Assembly: GCA_951799405.1 (NCBI GenBank)
Contig: OX637342.1
Coordinates: 1,178,001-1,242,000, forward strand
Source: Agapetus fuscipes
Lineage: Eukaryota; Arthropoda; Insecta; Trichoptera; Glossosomatidae
Length of the DNA stretch: 64,000 nt
Direction of reading: 5' to 3'
The translations under genes were made by a program, and so were the position numbers. Positions 29,360 through 40,269 of the stretch are shown here, in pieces (the first letter of the stretch is position 1; the number at the start of each line of letters is the position of its first letter). The notes beneath the pieces were generated by a model, which saw nothing but the letters and a program-made list of their open reading frames with translations, had not been told where the DNA came from and did not search any database.

Positions 29360-29900
29360 TACGTATTTTTTTTCCTTTTACATCTTTCATAGTTTATGAA
29401 TACATTCAATACTTCCCCGAGTTCAGACATGCATTCACTTCAATATTTTGACTCATCCCTATGATTGACTCATCTGATCATGCCTTTAGCACGTGGGCGT
29501 CTCTGTTACCAACAATACACGCTACTCATTACCAAGTTTTGATGCTTCAATCACCGATGCACCTCAGAGTACCTCATCGCCTGACGGAACCTGAATCCCT
29601 GATCCATCGTGACTTCCGCGGCGGGCCGGCAAGGTCTACCCAGACGTAGCGATAAGTACCCCTACATGCATGCCAGGCGCCATGTTTAATGAACAAGGCT
29701 GCCCAACAATCTGATCGGGAATCGATTAACTCGCAATACGATCTTAACTGCTCATTGTTTTTAAATAATTTTAAACAATGAAGAAGTTTCATCGTATAAA
29801 ATCAGTTTTATACGTGTAACTGTAACTGTGACTGTATCATCGTTACACTAGTGGTGGCTAGAACCCTTTCAGAGCCTCCTCTATTTATTTCTATCCTGAC
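29360..29900. other. unassigned stretch
   Basis: GC-richer around 29575-29700 (GCGGCGGGCCGGCAAGG). Short frames on both strands, none recognised. Confidence 0.3.
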
Positions 29901-29904
29901 ATAC

Positions 29905-30165
29905 CGTCCCCTTAGTGATTGTTTTTCTTATGTCCATTAGATATTGTAACCTCACATGATCAATGTTTGTATGTGTACTGGACCAATGTGTCTGATGAAA
30001 TCCGGAAATTGATTGTAAAGATATGTACCTACTTCTACTCTCACATTATCGTATTATACGTTTTTTCTTTAGCTCAAAATGTGTAGAATCTGATTATTCA
30101 GACAATTTTTATTCAAAATTCATGTTTGATTCAAAAGGCAGATAAGCCAAACAAGAAATACTTCT
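29905..30165. mobile_element. MITE-D, right end decayed
   Basis: Left terminus CGTCCCCTTAGTGATTGTTT and the GTACTGGACCAATGTGTC core are good. The right terminus (AAGCCAAACAAGAAATAC) has diverged. Confidence 0.7.
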
Positions 30166-30334
30166 CTGAGTGTATTCATAATAATTATTTTTCCCTTTTT
30201 TTGGAAAGCAATAAATAAGATATTCGAAAGCTTAGTACACAGTTAAAAAATCAAATAAACACGAAATATTAAGAAGTAAGTATTTATATAATCAATAATC
30301 TGAGCTGAAAAGTAATATTAACATTTACAATTAT

Positions 30335-30522
30335 TCATCCCACAAACAGACACGGGTTAGTTCGTGCTTACAATGCACAAACAAATAAAATCCAAGCCTA
30401 AAATTAATATAAACCTTGAAACTTTTGTTGACCTTCCCTGCAGCAGGGAGAACATTGGCAATGTGGACCATTTTTTACAGCATGGGGGGTCAGTCTCATA
30501 CCAATCTATAAGTAAAGGAATC
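30335..30522 (-). repeat. Rep-B
   Basis: CACAAACAGACACGGGTTAG, CCTTCCCTGCAGCAGGGAG and CCAATCTATAAGTAAAGG blocks; tail missing. Faces the next copy head to head. Confidence 0.7.
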
Positions 30523-30559
30523 TGCAATAATCTAAAATTTGAAATGCAGAGAAGGCCAT

Positions 30560-30730
30560 GAAAAATTTCACGGTGGATGTTCATTTGAGAAATGGATTTT
30601 GATTTTCTAAGTACGCATGCAGTATGTGTACGTGCGAACCAAAGAGTGTTTGTTGTGGGCATGCTTTTAATTTAAATCATTTATGTTGACGTATCTGTGC
30701 AACTTAGATTTAAGATAGATTATAGACTGA
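30560..30730 (+). repeat. Rep-B 3' portion
   Basis: GGATGTTCATTTGAGAAATG to GCAACTTAGATTTAAGATAG. About 40 bp from an oppositely oriented copy. Confidence 0.65.
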
Positions 30731-30734
30731 AGGC

Positions 30735-31085
30735 AATCATAATGAAACTAATAATGATAAATTTAAAAACAGTTTTATCGGTGTATTTATTTTTCATTAA
30801 AATGTTAATTTTTCACAATCCATATCCGTTAATGTAAATAATTAACTTGTAAAAAATTATGCCACATCATGGCTGGATACTTTTAACACCTAACAATTAA
30901 TATTATTACACAACAATAACAATAGAGATGAGACTACCTACATTATGATAAAGTCTATCATTTTCTACCACCGGAAATGAGTATGTGTAAACTAACTTTA
31001 CACGTCAAACAAATGGACCTGATCGTATTTGAGTTGTTGTTTTAAGGAAGTAAACTAATCTTAACTTAGTGGTATAAAATATAAA
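30735..31085. other. unassigned AT-rich stretch
   Basis: Nothing recognised. Confidence 0.35.
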
Positions 31086-31087
31086 CT

Positions 31088-31361
31088 TAATTTTGATAAT
31101 CTCACAAACTTTATTTTTATTAACAAGCCTTGAAGTCTCCCGCGCTACAATCCTCCAGGACTCTCTGTCTTGTGCCGCTCCCCTCCATGGTCCCCTTACT
31201 CCCAGGACTTCCACGTCAGCCTCAACATTGTCTGCCCACCGCATCCTGGGACATCCAAGTGGTCTGACGCCGGAGGGGACACCATCCAAGACATTTCTGA
31301 TGATTCTGGAGTCCTCTGCACGTCCGACATAAATGACCCACTGCAGTCCTTTTGATTTCAT
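31088..31361 (-). pseudogene. LINE ORF2 C-terminal fragment
   Basis: Minus-strand frame: VIYVGRAEDSRIIRNVLDG, RPLGCPRMRWADNVEADV and GAAQDRESWRIVARE. This is the GHV.R..D.R...VLDG..GRRP.GRP..RW.D.V...AQDR..WR signature of the far C-terminus of RTE-like LINEs common in insects. Followed by an AT-rich 3' UTR. No RT core is left. Confidence 0.7.
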
Positions 31362-31479
31362 TACAGAATACTCTCAGTTAGATATACAATTAGTTCGTAC
31401 ATTCAGATCTTGAATAATAGATAGTAATTTATACATTAAAAATCTATTTTATTTACAACAATATATATTTTTTATAGTT

Positions 31480-31562
31480 CGTTAGTATGGCCGAGGGATG
31501 AAGTTTGGCACTCGAATTTGTGTTATCAAAACAAACGCAAACTCAACCCCCGCCTGCGCCGT
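31480..31562 (+). repeat. tRNA-Leu/Ser-like SINE head
   Basis: AGTATGGCCGAGGGATGAAG and CACTCGAATTTGTG resemble the 5' half of the head at 1086-1172. The B box is degraded. Confidence 0.45.
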
Positions 31563-31597
31563 GTCCTCGATAGTAAATTTGATCTTTACTTTTAGTA

Positions 31598-31813
31598 CGA
31601 GTTGCACAACTTAAGTAATGTAAAGTTTACGGCAATTATTAAAGAGTGATTTCCCCCAAAATTTGCCGTTTTTGTTTGTTTGAACTTGATTTTCTTCATC
31701 ACTGCAACTCTTTCTAAGACCATAAAGTGTAAGAAACAAAAACGGCAGATTTTGGGAGAAATCACTCTTTAATATTTTCCGTTAACTTTACTTTTCTCAA
31801 ATTTTGCAACTCG
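31598..31813. mobile_element. MITE-E
   Basis: 216 bp with long inverted termini (CGAGTTGCACAACTTAAGTA and CGAGTTGCAAAATTTGAGAA), TA on each side, and a TTTGCCGTTTTTGTTTG / CAAAAACGGCAGATTTTG pair inside. Consistent with a TA-targeting Tc1/mariner-type MITE. Confidence 0.75.
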
Positions 31814-31819
31814 TATTAA

Positions 31820-32600
31820 AGGTACTGGTTCAATAGATTTTATTGGATTATTATTAATTTATGAGTCAATTATTAATTGATAATGATAATACATTTTTCT
31901 GGCGAGGCAAAATTAGTGTATGGCAACCCTCTTCACAAATCTATTTAAAAAAAATAGCACATATGAGACATAGCTCTTAATATACATATGTACTTCGTCA
32001 AATCGTGTAGAATATTGATCTTTCTTGTTAGTTCGTAAAATCCAATTGCTTAAAGTTTGTTTTACGTAAAATACAATACTTCTTTTCAGGCACTATAAAA
32101 ACAAGATCTATTTGATAATAGTACTTTTTTTCGTGGCTGAATGAACAGTTTAAATAACCATAGCCCAAAAATCATTTTAAAAATGTGTACTAAAATATCC
32201 ACAACCGGTTATTTTATCTAATAAATTGATGATCCAACATGAGTGCGCTTTCAGTGTTGACCGCAGCAAATAATAATTTATACATAAATAATAATTTCAT
32301 GAAAAAAAGGCCAAAAATGAAACTGCGCTGTTTTTATTTTTTATTTGCGGCAACAAAGTGAAGTTTGCGGCGGGTTTGTCAGTATCCGGATGCGGGAATG
32401 TCCGGATAGTCCCCGGTGCGGACAATGCCGCCCGGATACGGTCAAACAAAACGGATGCCCTTTTTACTGGTGGTCCCATCACTATAAAAGATCATTGGCG
32501 TACCTAAAGTTAATTTAAATTATTTTTTTAGAATTTCTACAAATAGTGAAGTTTTATTATGATTTTAGAACTAATTTAAAATATCTATGTAATTATTAAT
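31820..32600. other. largely unassigned stretch
   Basis: 32370-32450 is GC-rich with three CCGGAT motifs. No protein-like frame recognised. Confidence 0.3.
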
Positions 32601-32700
32601 TTATTAATTAAATAAAACGCAGTTTAAATTCACATTTATATTCTTTAACTTTGTCAAACGTTTTCGCCTAAAAAGGCATCATCAGGACAATGACAAATCA
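32600..32700 (-). ncRNA. hammerhead-ribozyme-like motif (degenerate)
   Basis: Minus strand from 32685 to 32662 reads CTGATGA, TGCC, TTTTT, AGGC, GAAA: the CUGANGA core, a 3-bp GCC/GGC stem II and the GAAA core. There is one extra U between CUGAUGA and stem II, and stem III/cleavage sequence (ACGTTTGAC) departs from the usual pattern. A second copy of the motif is at 37279. Such motifs are known in Penelope-like elements and retrozymes. Activity is doubtful. Confidence 0.35.
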
Positions 32701-32794
32701 AATTAAAAATTAAATTCCTTGTAATGCTAATGTAATTAAATTCTATGTAATTACTTTATGCTGCCAATGATCCTGACTATTCTCCTGCCAACCA

Positions 32795-33040
32795 TAAAGC
32801 AGAGAATAGTGATGTACTTTGGTCATATTTTGATAAATGAGAAATACCATATTTGTAGATTATTATACAGGGTAAGATTGAGGTTAGAATATCTCAGGGA
32901 CGCCGAAAGACATCGCGGATGAAAAACCTGCGACAATGGTTCACCAAACCTTTGTTTTGAACCGTAGAATCGAAGGTCAAAATAGCCAACATTATCGCCG
33001 ATCTTCGATAAAAGTTGTACTAGAAGAAGAAGAAGAAAGC
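32795..33040 (+). pseudogene. LINE ORF2 C-terminal fragment with 3' end
   Basis: Reading with frame changes: TIKQRIVMYFGHILINEKYH, then RKTSRMKNLRQWFTKPLF-like sequence and a IIADLR end. This corresponds to the R.R.YFGH..R...Y......GK..G.R...SWL.NLR.W C-terminus of RTE-type LINEs. It ends in an AGAAGAAGAAG tail. Confidence 0.6.
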
Positions 33041-33049
33041 ATTTTATCT

Positions 33050-33232
33050 GCTTGATAGTTCACTTGGTGAAATACTAGCATTCCATGCCGAGAGATACGG
33101 TTCGATTCCAGGATGTCACCAGCCCCCTCGAGATGAAAACCCCAGTTCAACTTACATAAGTGGTAAGCGTTAGGCAGAGCGCCTTACCTGTAAAAAAAAC
33201 AGGTTCCACACACCACATGCAGATTTTTGGCT
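33050..33232 (+). repeat. SINE-C
   Basis: TAGTTCACTTGGTGAAATAC (A-box region), GGTTCGATTCCAGGATG, CCAGTTCAACTTACATAAGT and CAGGTTCCACACACCACATG. Confidence 0.65.
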
Positions 33233-33234
33233 GA

Positions 33235-33950
33235 CACTGTAGAGTTGTTTTCCGGTATCTATTGAATACATTTTCAGTTACATTCAACAATTTTATTGCC
33301 ATTACATCACTTATCATCACGGTGGAGAAGCACACCGCAAACATGAGCGAAACGTCTGTAAACTCCAGATCCGATGGACCACAGCAAAACATTTCGGAAA
33401 GAAAGTCTCTAATGTGAATTTTCCTATGTTTCACAAAGCTACGCTCATGAAGAAAGTTTCTATTAATATTGTGTAGAGTACGGAAACAGCTAGAGGGGGG
33501 CACTCTACAGCACAAGAAAACAAGGAATACCATTTATAAGTCTGTGTAAGAATATTCCTTCCACTGGTTTGGAATACGCAGGCGCCTTTAGAAACTTACG
33601 ATGCTATTCACACACAGTAAATCCATGGCTCAACCACCACCTAACGTGTATTTCCATACAAAAAAAAACGATAATCTACTGACCATTGTGCATAACACTG
33701 TTGCAGTTTTATTGATGGTCAGCCATTGACTTAAATTTTGGTTATTCATCTGCAGAAACAAGCGGCTTACTATGGTTTGGAGAATATCGGAACAAAATGA
33801 CGTATTATTACCGACGTTGATGCACGGAAGTGAAGCTTAAACCACGAAAAATTATACGTTTCTGCTTATAAGCACACACGCAACTTAGATTATAGATGGA
33901 CTAAACATTTTTAGTATTTTTTTCTCAATAATTTGTTCAGTGATTCAATC
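33235..33950. other. unassigned stretch with an open frame on each strand
   Basis: 33147-33533 (-) has 128 open codons, and the + strand is open for about 65 codons after a TTTTCAG at 33270. No motif in either. 33840-33892 is an eroded Rep-B tail (CAACTTAGATTATAGATGG). Confidence 0.3.
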
Positions 33951-33954
33951 CGTT

Positions 33955-34235
33955 GTCTAGTGGTTATCACTTTGGCTTCGTGAATGAAAGGTAGAGGGTT
34001 CGAAACCCGGCGGAGCATGAAAAAATATTAAATTTTTCAAGTTTGCTCTTCCTTGGGTTCAAAAATTAATCTACCTTTATCAAAGAAAGATAGGTGCGTC
34101 GAGACTTACACAACTGTGTCTTACTTGAGAGTTGGCGCATCTTACAGCGACGACCAGGCTTCCATAGGGCTCTTGAGGTGTAATCTACGCAAAAATAGCG
34201 CTCACCAAATATATCAGCCTAATAGCATTATTATT
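33955..34235 (+). repeat. SINE-A, near full length
   Basis: CCGTTGTCTAGTGGTTATCA (A box) and GAGGGTTCGAAACCCGGCGG (good B box). Body and a GCATTATTATT tail present. Confidence 0.8.
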
Positions 34236-34239
34236 TGGA

Positions 34240-34555
34240 AAAGCTAAGCACAGCGCCAACTCTGCATTACACAATGTTTTTTTTTCGATAACGATGACTG
34301 TAAACTTTGTCATAGAGATTCGTCCTTACAATGTTTTATGTGTTTTCACATTAGGAAGGATGAGAGGGGATATGTTGCACAGATTGAATTCGTGGTTCAA
34401 ATCACCCGCCAAACATCCTGAAGCCATTATTGTGATGACGTGGAAACAAGAGGGTTGTTGGAGATGTGTAAGCCCTAATCTCTGTCAGTTTTATGTTCTC
34501 TATGGAGACTAAAGAGGTGAATACATGCGTCTATTGTTGAAGTTGTAAAAATATA
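34240..34555. other. weak exon-like segment
   Basis: TGTGTTTTCACATTAG then an open frame (MRGDMLHRLNSWFKSPAKHP...) to a GTAAGC at about 34466: acceptor, about 113 bp, donor. Same strand as the exons at 40787, but its end phase does not join directly to that exon. Unproven. Confidence 0.2.
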
Positions 34556-34557
34556 TT

Positions 34558-34835
34558 CAAAAGTTCAGTTGGTAGAATGCTTACATTTCATGCCGGAAGC
34601 TCGGGTTCGAATCCCACTGAGGGTGTCCAGAAATGATGTCCAGTTTTTGTGTTTATTTCAAGCCAACCATAAAATACCGGCAATGTTTACTCAGCCTACA
34701 TAATAAATTAGAACCAGCCCTTTCAGGAGCTGGGAAACCTGAAGTGGCTGGCGTAAAGCCTTCTTACTTGTAAAATAAATAGGTTCCACTTGGAACTGCG
34801 ACCCCTTTGAGGAAAACACGCCTTATATTCATGTA
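34558..34835 (+). repeat. SINE-C, near full length
   Basis: CAGTTGGTAGAATGCTTACA, GGTTCGAATCCCACTGAGG (B box), GTTTACTCAGCCTACATAAT, GGCTGGCGTAAAGCC. Confidence 0.8.
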
Positions 34836-34856
34836 TTTTAGTAGAAAAACCTATAT

Positions 34857-35025
34857 TTAAAGCACGCTCACAAGCCGAATGCATGTATGCTTACAAAATA
34901 TGAAAAACCTGTATGAACTACTAAAACGCTGCATTTTCCGGATACAGGGGTAGCATTAGAAAAAGTGAAAGAATTTGCAGAAAATGGGAGTTTAGCCTCA
35001 TGCTAACCTTTAAGTCAGGGAACAA
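34857..35025 (-). repeat. Rep-B, diverged
   Basis: GCTCACAAGCCGAATGCATG to TAACCTTTAAGTCAGGGAAC. Confidence 0.6.
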
Positions 35026-35029
35026 AATT

Positions 35030-35525
35030 TTTAATATGCGTTGGGCTTTATAAATTTAGACATTCAAAGTAGAACGAAATCCTTGATTTTTGCGTATAAT
35101 ACTTTTCCTTGATCTGCGTATAATACTAGTGTGTTTGGATAAAAAAAAAACTGCACCTTTCTTTTATTGGAGCATGAACTTAAAAAACATACATATATAA
35201 GACGCCCTCGAATCTAAGCTCAGACATCCTCTTTAAAAAGAAGAAGCATTAACCATTAAGCTATCAAAGATAAAGAATAAATTGGCATGTTTACTATTTT
35301 AGTACCATCAAGTAACAACTACTAAATTGGGGGAATACTAATGAGAAGATTTTCAATACAATAAATTTCATAAAAGCTCAAGTATGTAAACTAAAACACT
35401 CTCTAGAGTTGCTGTTACAACTAGCATACATATTTATGTTTACGCGACGTTTTAGTATTTAGTATAGTCAAGTTTTGTACTCGGGTTACTGATATAATCA
35501 AGCCATCAGTTCAGTTTATGACTCC
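35030..35525. other. unassigned stretch
   Basis: Nothing beyond a GTTTTGTACTCGGGTTAC fragment shared with MITE-I right ends near 35473. Confidence 0.35.
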
Positions 35526-35526
35526 T

Positions 35527-35772
35527 CGTCCCCCCAGTGCTTGTTTAGCTTATCTACCATTTGATTAAAAGATGATCTTTCAATGAAATTGTCTTGAGAA
35601 TCACACTCTACACAACCTGACTTGAAAAAAAATCGTAAAACCCGATAGTGTGAGAGTTTTTTTTTTAAATATTTTTAAAAACAATATCCAGTTTTCATCA
35701 GACGCATTGGTCCAGTACACATACAAAAATTGTTCATCTGAAAATACCTCGGATGATATTTGGTGCTTACTG
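35527..35772. mobile_element. MITE-D
   Basis: Left end CCCCCCAGTGCTTGTTTAGC, core CAGACGCATTGGTCCAGTAC. Right end diverged near TTTGGTGCTTACTGCC. Confidence 0.7.
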
Positions 35773-35774
35773 CC

Positions 35775-36090
35775 TTACTTTAATCAACCCTATAATTATT
35801 AAAATACGTACAAAAATGTTTATGACATTATGGCAAAATCGGTGTCAATGAAATTTAAAAAATGTCAACTAGATTTTATCAGAAAACTAATAAATATTTT
35901 TGTTGTTTTTCAAATGAAACTAAATTATAGTGTTGTTATACAAATTGACATTTGGTTCAGAATATAAAAAACGTTGAATTGCCTATGGTAAACATTAAAT
36001 AAAAAAATTAAAATGTGCATTTTGATTTGTTCCCATAAATATGTGTATACTTATGATTCAGCAAATTAACATCATAACTATAAAACATTA
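35775..36090. other. unassigned AT-rich stretch
   Basis: Nothing recognised. Confidence 0.35.
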
Positions 36091-36092
36091 GG

Positions 36093-36420
36093 GTGTTACG
36101 AATGTGTGATTGTATGTCGGTGAATGCTTACTTATGAGTGCGGGTCTCTGTGTGTTTCACTTACTTCTGTGGGTGTGTATCTAGACGTTGGGTTTTGGAT
36201 CGTTGTACTAGTGTTTGCTCAAAGCTTCTAAGTAAGAAGATTCAAGCATGGTCTGGCGTATGCCAGAGTAACTTTTATACACCTGTACATAATTATATCG
36301 ATGGTTTGAAGGTGGATTAGTACCAGAGCTATTGAGCGAGATAGTACGAAAGTAAACTGTGAACCAAATATGAGTTAAAACTAAAATAAATTTATTTTTA
36401 TAGAACCCGAGTTAAAAGTA
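36093..36420 (+). mobile_element. LTR fragment
   Basis: Begins TGTTACGAATGTGTGATTG. Contains TACTAGTGTTTGCTCAAAGC and GCATGGTCTGGCGTATGCCA, which recur on the opposite strand at 63000-63125. The CGTAACA-type end is missing, so it is a partial LTR. Confidence 0.5.
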
Positions 36421-36424
36421 TATT

Positions 36425-37225
36425 GACGATGTTAAGATTTATTGTAAATCAGCAATCCAAAAATAAAAACAATGTCTTTCTTCACGAGTTGGCTTATTAT
36501 TTAGGGTTGAATGCCAGTAAAACTAGGGTTGAAAAATCTGAAATAGTTTTTTGTTTGTTTTTATTACTACAGTTTTTTTATAAAAAATATCACAGTGCTT
36601 CTATGGCATTTTCTACCACCAGATGTATATTTTACAGTATAACGAGTAATCCAGCTATGAAAACACTGTGAACAGTGGCTCGATGTTACATCTCGCTATA
36701 ATTAGAACTCCTGTCGTCGTTTTCATCTAGATGATATTTTTTCTAGACAAGATCTTGTAACAGCTAATACCACCAGATCACTGCTAAGCCATAACCCTAA
36801 AGTTCCCGGGCTTTTATAAATAAAATGTTTCATATTTTACACAAAAAGAAACTAGTAGTATGCGTGTATTATTTCAATTTAGAGTACGTCTTAGTTTAAA
36901 AAAAACCAATAAAGAAAATGTTTTTGCTTTAAAATGAAAAAAAAAAACATTTGTATATTGTTTAGGATAAAACTTTGTGAGTGGTCTTCAGATAAACACA
37001 ATTATTTTCCATTGAAACTTTTTTGACAATAAAGAGTTTTTATTTTGTGTCCCAGGATTTGAAACAGGTAGGTAATTTTTTATCCGTATTTGCGGTAATA
37101 AGCGATAAACTTCAATTTGATTAACAGAAAAAATAAATAATCTTTATTATATTTCTATTATAGAAAAAAAAACATGAAAAAATCATTTTGTTTTTTTTTT
37201 GTTTTTTTAAGTGTACCTAAATTTA
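36425..37225. other. unassigned stretch
   Basis: An 82-codon + frame (36423-36671) follows the LTR fragment. It has no recognisable domain; LTR-element or host origin is undecided. Confidence 0.25.
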
Positions 37226-37325
37226 TTTACACAGTGAAAGTCGATTTTTTAATATTTAAAAATAAAATTGGATAAAAACTGAAGATGCCTCATTAGGCGA
37301 AAATGTTTGAGCAAACAAAAAAAGA
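37225..37325 (+). ncRNA. hammerhead-ribozyme-like motif, second copy
   Basis: 37279-37302 reads CTGAAGA, TGCC, TCATTA, GGC, GAAA, the same layout as 32685-32662 including the extra U. It is preceded by an ACACAGTGAAAGTC block also seen at about 28376. Covariation between the two copies would be the useful test. Confidence 0.35.
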
Positions 37326-37334
37326 AATAAATAA

Positions 37335-37855
37335 ATGAATCTTTATTCTATTAGTAGAATAAAGATGTATCTTGTTTTTGTTCTCTAAAATTTATTAAGG
37401 ATCAAATATGAATTTTCACATTGTGTATACTTACACCATACAAAATATTTAAATTTTAATTGAATTAAAACATGCTTATGCTTACTACGTAACTAGAAAG
37501 GAGCGCAGGTTTGCTTTGCATTTCAAGTACTTTCTGCTCCATTTTTTTTTACTTTCATCAAAATGTTTGACAAAATACGAAAATAAGCATGGTTTTCTTT
37601 GCATTCTGTCAATCAATGCGGCTTCAACCCCACTCGCTTTTTTAACTCGGAATAAAAGTGTACATTGATAAACGAAAAACAAACAAAAGAAGTTGACCCT
37701 CTAAAAATGCAGCACGTCAAAAAATCAATCACTGGTGAATGAATGCGCGCCCACTCCAATCAAGAGCCTCGAGTACAAAGGACACTATAGACCCCAAAGA
37801 GGGCTGAGAGGGTTGCAGGAGACCCATTAATTAGGCCCGCAGTTGAATCATCACT
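37335..37855. other. unassigned stretch
   Basis: Nothing recognised. Confidence 0.35.
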
Positions 37856-38085
37856 TTAAGCTGGCTCTGATGATGATGACGATGAGTTGATTTTTTCAAA
37901 TTGATTTTTTAGAGAGCCGTTTCGTGATGTAGTCACTCCAAGGGCGCGTGTGGAAATGGTGCCAGGAATAAGCTTGTATTTAGTGCATTTAAGAACTTTC
38001 CATGGTCTTCTTGCTCTCTCACATGATGAGGCAGACGGTTTCAGGCCAAAGGTAACTGCAAATGCACGCACGTTTTATATGTGGG
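37856..38085 (-). other. unidentified repeat with an open frame
   Basis: 71 open codons on the minus strand (LKPSASSCERARRPWKV, GVTTSRNGSLKN). The segment encoding GVTTSRNGSL is shared with about 43230-43265 (CCGTTTCGTGATG, GTCACTCCAAGG), so it is a dispersed element. Family unknown. Confidence 0.4.
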
Positions 38086-38125
38086 ACTGTTTTCTTTAAA
38101 ACGCTTCTTCTTACTTTTAGTATTG

Positions 38126-38375
38126 TCCCCTTAGTGTGTGTCTAATGCTCATCAGAGGTAATTCCACATTAGCAATGTTTTTATGTGTACTGGACTAATG
38201 TGTCTTATTAAAACTGGAAATTGATTCTACAAAATAAGGAAAACAACTCTCACATTATCGTGTTTTACCTGTTTTTCTTAACTCAGATTGTGTTAAATGT
38301 TATTTTAATGGCAATGTCATTGAAAGATTTTCAAATCAAAAGATACATTAACGCAAAACAAGCACTTAGGGAACG
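38126..38375. mobile_element. MITE-D with target duplication
   Basis: Ends TCCCCTTAGTG and CACTTAGGGAACG, flanked by ATTG at 38122-38125 and 38376-38379. Core GTACTGGACTAATGTGTC. Confidence 0.8.
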
Positions 38376-38399
38376 ATTGGTAAAAATTAAAATTATAGG

Positions 38400-38570
38400 A
38401 TATACAGAGTTAATGTAAAAGAAGTAAATAAATGAAAAAGGCGATGGACTGAATGAATTCAAAGACATATGCAACGACAAGATAAAATAGAGGCAACTCT
38501 GCTGAAGCTTTGCCCACCCCTAGCGAAACAGCAGCAGAGTAACAGTTACACGCTAGAAAAAATAGAAAAG
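38400..38570 (+). pseudogene. RTE-like LINE 3' end
   Basis: Matches the last coding codons and 3' UTR of 47360-47500: GATGGACTGAATGAATTCAA, GGCAACTCTGCTGAAGC, CACCCCTAGCG and an ACAGTTACA end. Confidence 0.65.
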
Positions 38571-38574
38571 AAGA

Positions 38575-39100
38575 TTTAGAAAAACCAAGATAAAGCTGTC
38601 CAGTTTAATATTTTCTCATATAATAACTTAGGCAGTTGTTTGTAAAGCCTCTTGCACAGCAAACGCTTTTAATGAAAATTTATGTACACAAGCATGACTG
38701 ATTTTATTACAATTTTGTACCCCCCATCACAATTTTCACTTGTAAAATATTATTCCTAGTTTTTTTTCCGTCTCTCGAAGAAACGCAAAAGGGTCTGGCG
38801 GTTTAATTTAATTATATTGACTTTTCAGTGAGCCGCCTGTACTTCAGGTGCTTTTGTGCGTAAAAAACAACATGGCTGTTTGCCCGCCGAGAAAATCCTA
38901 ACGTCTTATAATTAAGCCGACGGAAAAACATTATTTTTGGTTATCTGGAGGACGGGTTTGAACAAAATTGATACCTAAGTATACACGTGAGTCAACAGAA
39001 CAAAAAAAAATCTGGTACAAAAAAATATTCATGTCTTGGCGTTTTAATAATAATTAAAAAAACTTTGATAATTTAATGATGAAAGCTGTTTTTTGTTAAT
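38575..39100. other. unassigned stretch
   Basis: Nothing recognised. Confidence 0.35.
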
Positions 39101-39102
39101 TA

Positions 39103-39332
39103 CACCTCAAGTGCCCGATTCATACTTGTTCTTTGCTAGTCAGCGCAAATTTTGGAAGCAAGATCCAATTGCGTTAAGGTTGGATGAACCTTTTTATCTG
39201 GATTTTTGGTCTGAACGCATATATATTTTTTTTCAACTCAGCAAATACTATATCTGATCGAGCCTACAACTTTTCGTTTTCAAGCCCGTAAGCGTTAACC
39301 ACTTGATAACAGACCGCTCAATGTCAGATCAA
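39103..39332 (-). repeat. SINE-A, old copy
   Basis: Minus strand: TAAGCGTTAACCACTTGATA in plus sense is the head, then body blocks (AAGGTTGGATGAACC, GCAAGATCCAATTGCG). Strongly diverged. Confidence 0.55.
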
Positions 39333-39365
39333 AGATTTCACACAAAATGAGAGCTTCATTTACAC

Positions 39366-39575
39366 CCCGTCTCTTAAGTGCTTGATTGTCTTTGTCCAAC
39401 AGAGGTAATTTCATATGAATAATTTTTGTATGCGTACTGGACCAATGTGTCTAACTAGACTAAAGAATAGAGTAAAAACTAGAACTGGATTTGTAAAATA
39501 TTTAAAACCACTCTCACATTATCGTGTTTTACGTTTTTTTCTTGGTGTAAATTAAAGGCATCTTTGAATCATGCT
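39366..39575. mobile_element. MITE-D, right end truncated
   Basis: CTCTTAAGTGCTTGATTGTC left end, GTACTGGACCAATGTGTC core, TCACATTATCGTGTTTTACG. Confidence 0.65.
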
Positions 39576-39671
39576 GGAGTTTTATTTTATAATCTGAAAT
39601 GCAATCAAGAATAACAAACAAACACATGCGAACGGATTAATTGCACACACAATATATATGATCTAACTTGG

Positions 39672-39996
39672 ACCGGTCCGTAGTCCGTAGTGGCAACACT
39701 TCGGACTCGTAAATGGAAGGTTGTGGATTTGGATCCCGGCGGAGCACAAAAAAAAGTATACCATTTATATTTCGAATGTGCTCTTCGCTGGGTTAAAAGT
39801 TCATAAACCTTTACCAATGACCGGTCACCAAAGGTCCATCCAGCCTTACAGAAACTGGGTCTTGCTTGAGTATTGGCGCTTTGTAGCGACGACCAAGCTC
39901 GTACACCTCTGCGACACTACAACAAGTGTTATAGACCCCTAGAGTCTTTGACACTTGTTGTAGAGTAGAGGGAGTCTCCCGCACAGGATTTCTTTA
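39672..39996 (+). repeat. SINE-A, full length, with LINE-derived 3' tail
   Basis: Complete head (GGTCCGTAGTCCGTAGTGGC, GGATTTGGATCCCGGCGG) and body. It ends in the same LINE-type tail as 22735-23026: CACCTCTGCGACACTACAAC, ATAGACCCCTAGAGTC, CCGCACAGGATTTC. Confidence 0.8.
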
Positions 39997-40002
39997 AAAA
40001 GT

Positions 40003-40198
40003 TTCAAATATATGCTAACACTTAAAATTCATATTCAATTCGTGCCCATAAACGGACACGCGTAAGTTCGCGCTTTAAAATTCTGCATGTTTACTTGCAA
40101 TTCAAAAACCGAACCTCAAATGAGCATAAGATCTTAAACTTTTGTTGACCTTCCCTGAAACAGGGTTGACATTGGCAGAGTAAACTAATTTTTACAGC
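40003..40198 (-). repeat. Rep-B
   Basis: ATGCTAACACTTAAAATTC to CCTGAAACAGGGTTGACA. The constant start is missing. Confidence 0.65.
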
Positions 40199-40269
40199 AA
40201 GAACTCTTTTGTCACTAGTATAATCGGATCATCTTTTTTTTAATGACAATGTTTTTTTGCAATACATTT

